Shown: positions 6,066 through 6,269 of the stretch, piece by piece
Numbering within the stretch: the first letter of the stretch is position 1
How the letters are laid out: every line of letters starts with the position of its first letter
Position numbers and translations under genes: made by a program
Notes under the pieces: model-generated
Seen by the model: the letters and a program-made list of their open reading frames with translations, nothing else
The model's database searches: none
What the model was told of the DNA's origin: nothing
NCBI GenBank assembly: GCA_028691625.1
Contig: JAQUYZ010000113.1
Location: 1-6,269, forward strand
Reading direction: 5' to 3'
DNA from: Eubacteriales bacterium
GTDB lineage: Bacteria > Bacillota > Clostridia > Peptostreptococcales > Anaerovoracaceae
Length of the DNA: 6,269 nt

Positions 6066-6085
6066 TGTGTTGAAATACTAACACA
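6066..6085. promoter_or_regulatory. Palindrome just ahead of the spl-like ribosome binding site
   Basis: TGTGTT (6066-6071) and AACACA (6080-6085) are perfect 6-bp inverted arms with an 8-bp spacer. The last base abuts the ribosome binding site AAGAGGTGA (6085-6093). As DNA it could be an operator; as RNA a small hairpin at the ribosome site. It is not followed by a T-run, so it is not a terminator. It only loosely resembles Rex-type sites, with the wrong spacing. Confidence 0.4.
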
Positions 6086-6097
6086 AGAGGTGATGAG

Positions 6098-6269
6098 ATG
6101 TTTCCGGAACAAATTTTTTACGAGCCCCCAGCTTTGGAATACGCGCTCGGAATGCAGTTGAAAGCCAAATACAAGGAGATCCCTTGGCTCCCCATTGAAA
6201 ATCATAATGCCATCGAGGAACTCAGGAAAAATCCAAACAAGGAATTTGCCCATATGAAACGGTTTCTTG
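6098..6269 (+). CDS. splB: Spore photoproduct lyase-like radical SAM protein, N-terminal part (runs off the window)
   Basis: The first 57 codons of a frame open to the right edge. The opening FPEQIFYEPPALEYALG (residues 2-18) followed by LKAKYKEI matches, as I recall it, the SplB N-terminus, where a V/F-Y-x-EP-xALEYPLG segment precedes a helix. The later HN (36-37) and MKRFL (53-57) fall where SplB has SHN and AKxTLVIG. SplB repairs the UV-induced spore photoproduct thymine dimer in germinating endospores with a radical SAM [4Fe-4S] cluster; the CxxxCxxC cluster motif would lie beyond the window. The ATG is supported by AAGAGGTGA at 6085-6093; another ATG at 6093 is in a different frame. It follows pntB by 58 bp. 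It could also be a paralogous SPL-family radical SAM protein; the fragment is too short to decide. Confidence 0.75.
   Translation, partial: MFPEQIFYEPPALEYALGMQLKAKYKEIPWLPIENHNAIEELRKNPNKEFAHMKRFL

Noticed and set aside
5572..6253. Minus-strand frames of 81 and 170 codons opposite the pntB end and the spl-like start
   Set aside because: Shadows of the plus-strand genes; no ribosome binding sites or recognisable protein features.
1..6269. CRISPR array, tRNA or rRNA genes
   Set aside because: No regularly spaced repeats beyond the single 15-bp pair, and no cloverleaf or rRNA-like sequence was seen.

Overview
The window looks like a chromosomal segment from an endospore-forming, probably anaerobic Firmicute (Clostridia-like). 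This rests on strong AGGAGG-type ribosome binding sites ahead of nearly every gene, moderate GC content in the genes, AT-rich intergenic regions, and the first 57 codons of a spore photoproduct lyase-like gene at the right edge. The species cannot be named from the sequence alone.

Layout, left to right. Positions 1-162 hold no gene I can support. Positions 163-372 (minus strand) are the broken 5' end of an IS110-family transposase gene. Its first 38 codons are typical of the family; the remainder is unrelated sequence beyond an apparent deletion junction near 258. Upstream of this start (373-572, minus strand), the element's left-end non-coding region appears intact. It has an extended -10 box, then about 180 nt with long-range stems and two copies of a 15-bp repeat, which fits the position, length and architecture of an IS110 bridge RNA. 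At 631-768 (plus) lies an unrecognised 45-codon gene with a strong ribosome binding site. A bidirectional terminator (778-821) separates it from the convergent minus-strand pair.

The minus-strand pair is a class I adenylate-forming acyl-CoA ligase (1279-2775) followed 25 bp later by ndk (852-1253). Both are read from one good promoter (TTGCAA-17-TATAAT, 2807-2835), which is overlapped by a perfect 11-bp inverted repeat that looks like an operator. Positions 2846-3098 are a long intergenic/leader region with some small hairpins.

On the plus strand, pntA (3099-4634) and pntB (4648-6039) encode a complete two-subunit proton-translocating NAD(P) transhydrogenase of the Escherichia coli type. The spore photoproduct lyase-like gene begins 58 bp later at 6098 and runs off the window; no convincing terminator separates it from pntB.

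Functionally, the main genes are housekeeping: nucleotide pool balance (Ndk), acyl-CoA formation, and NADH/NADPH exchange coupled to proton movement. The least ordinary part is the IS110 relic, which seems to have lost nearly all of its protein but kept a candidate guide-RNA locus.
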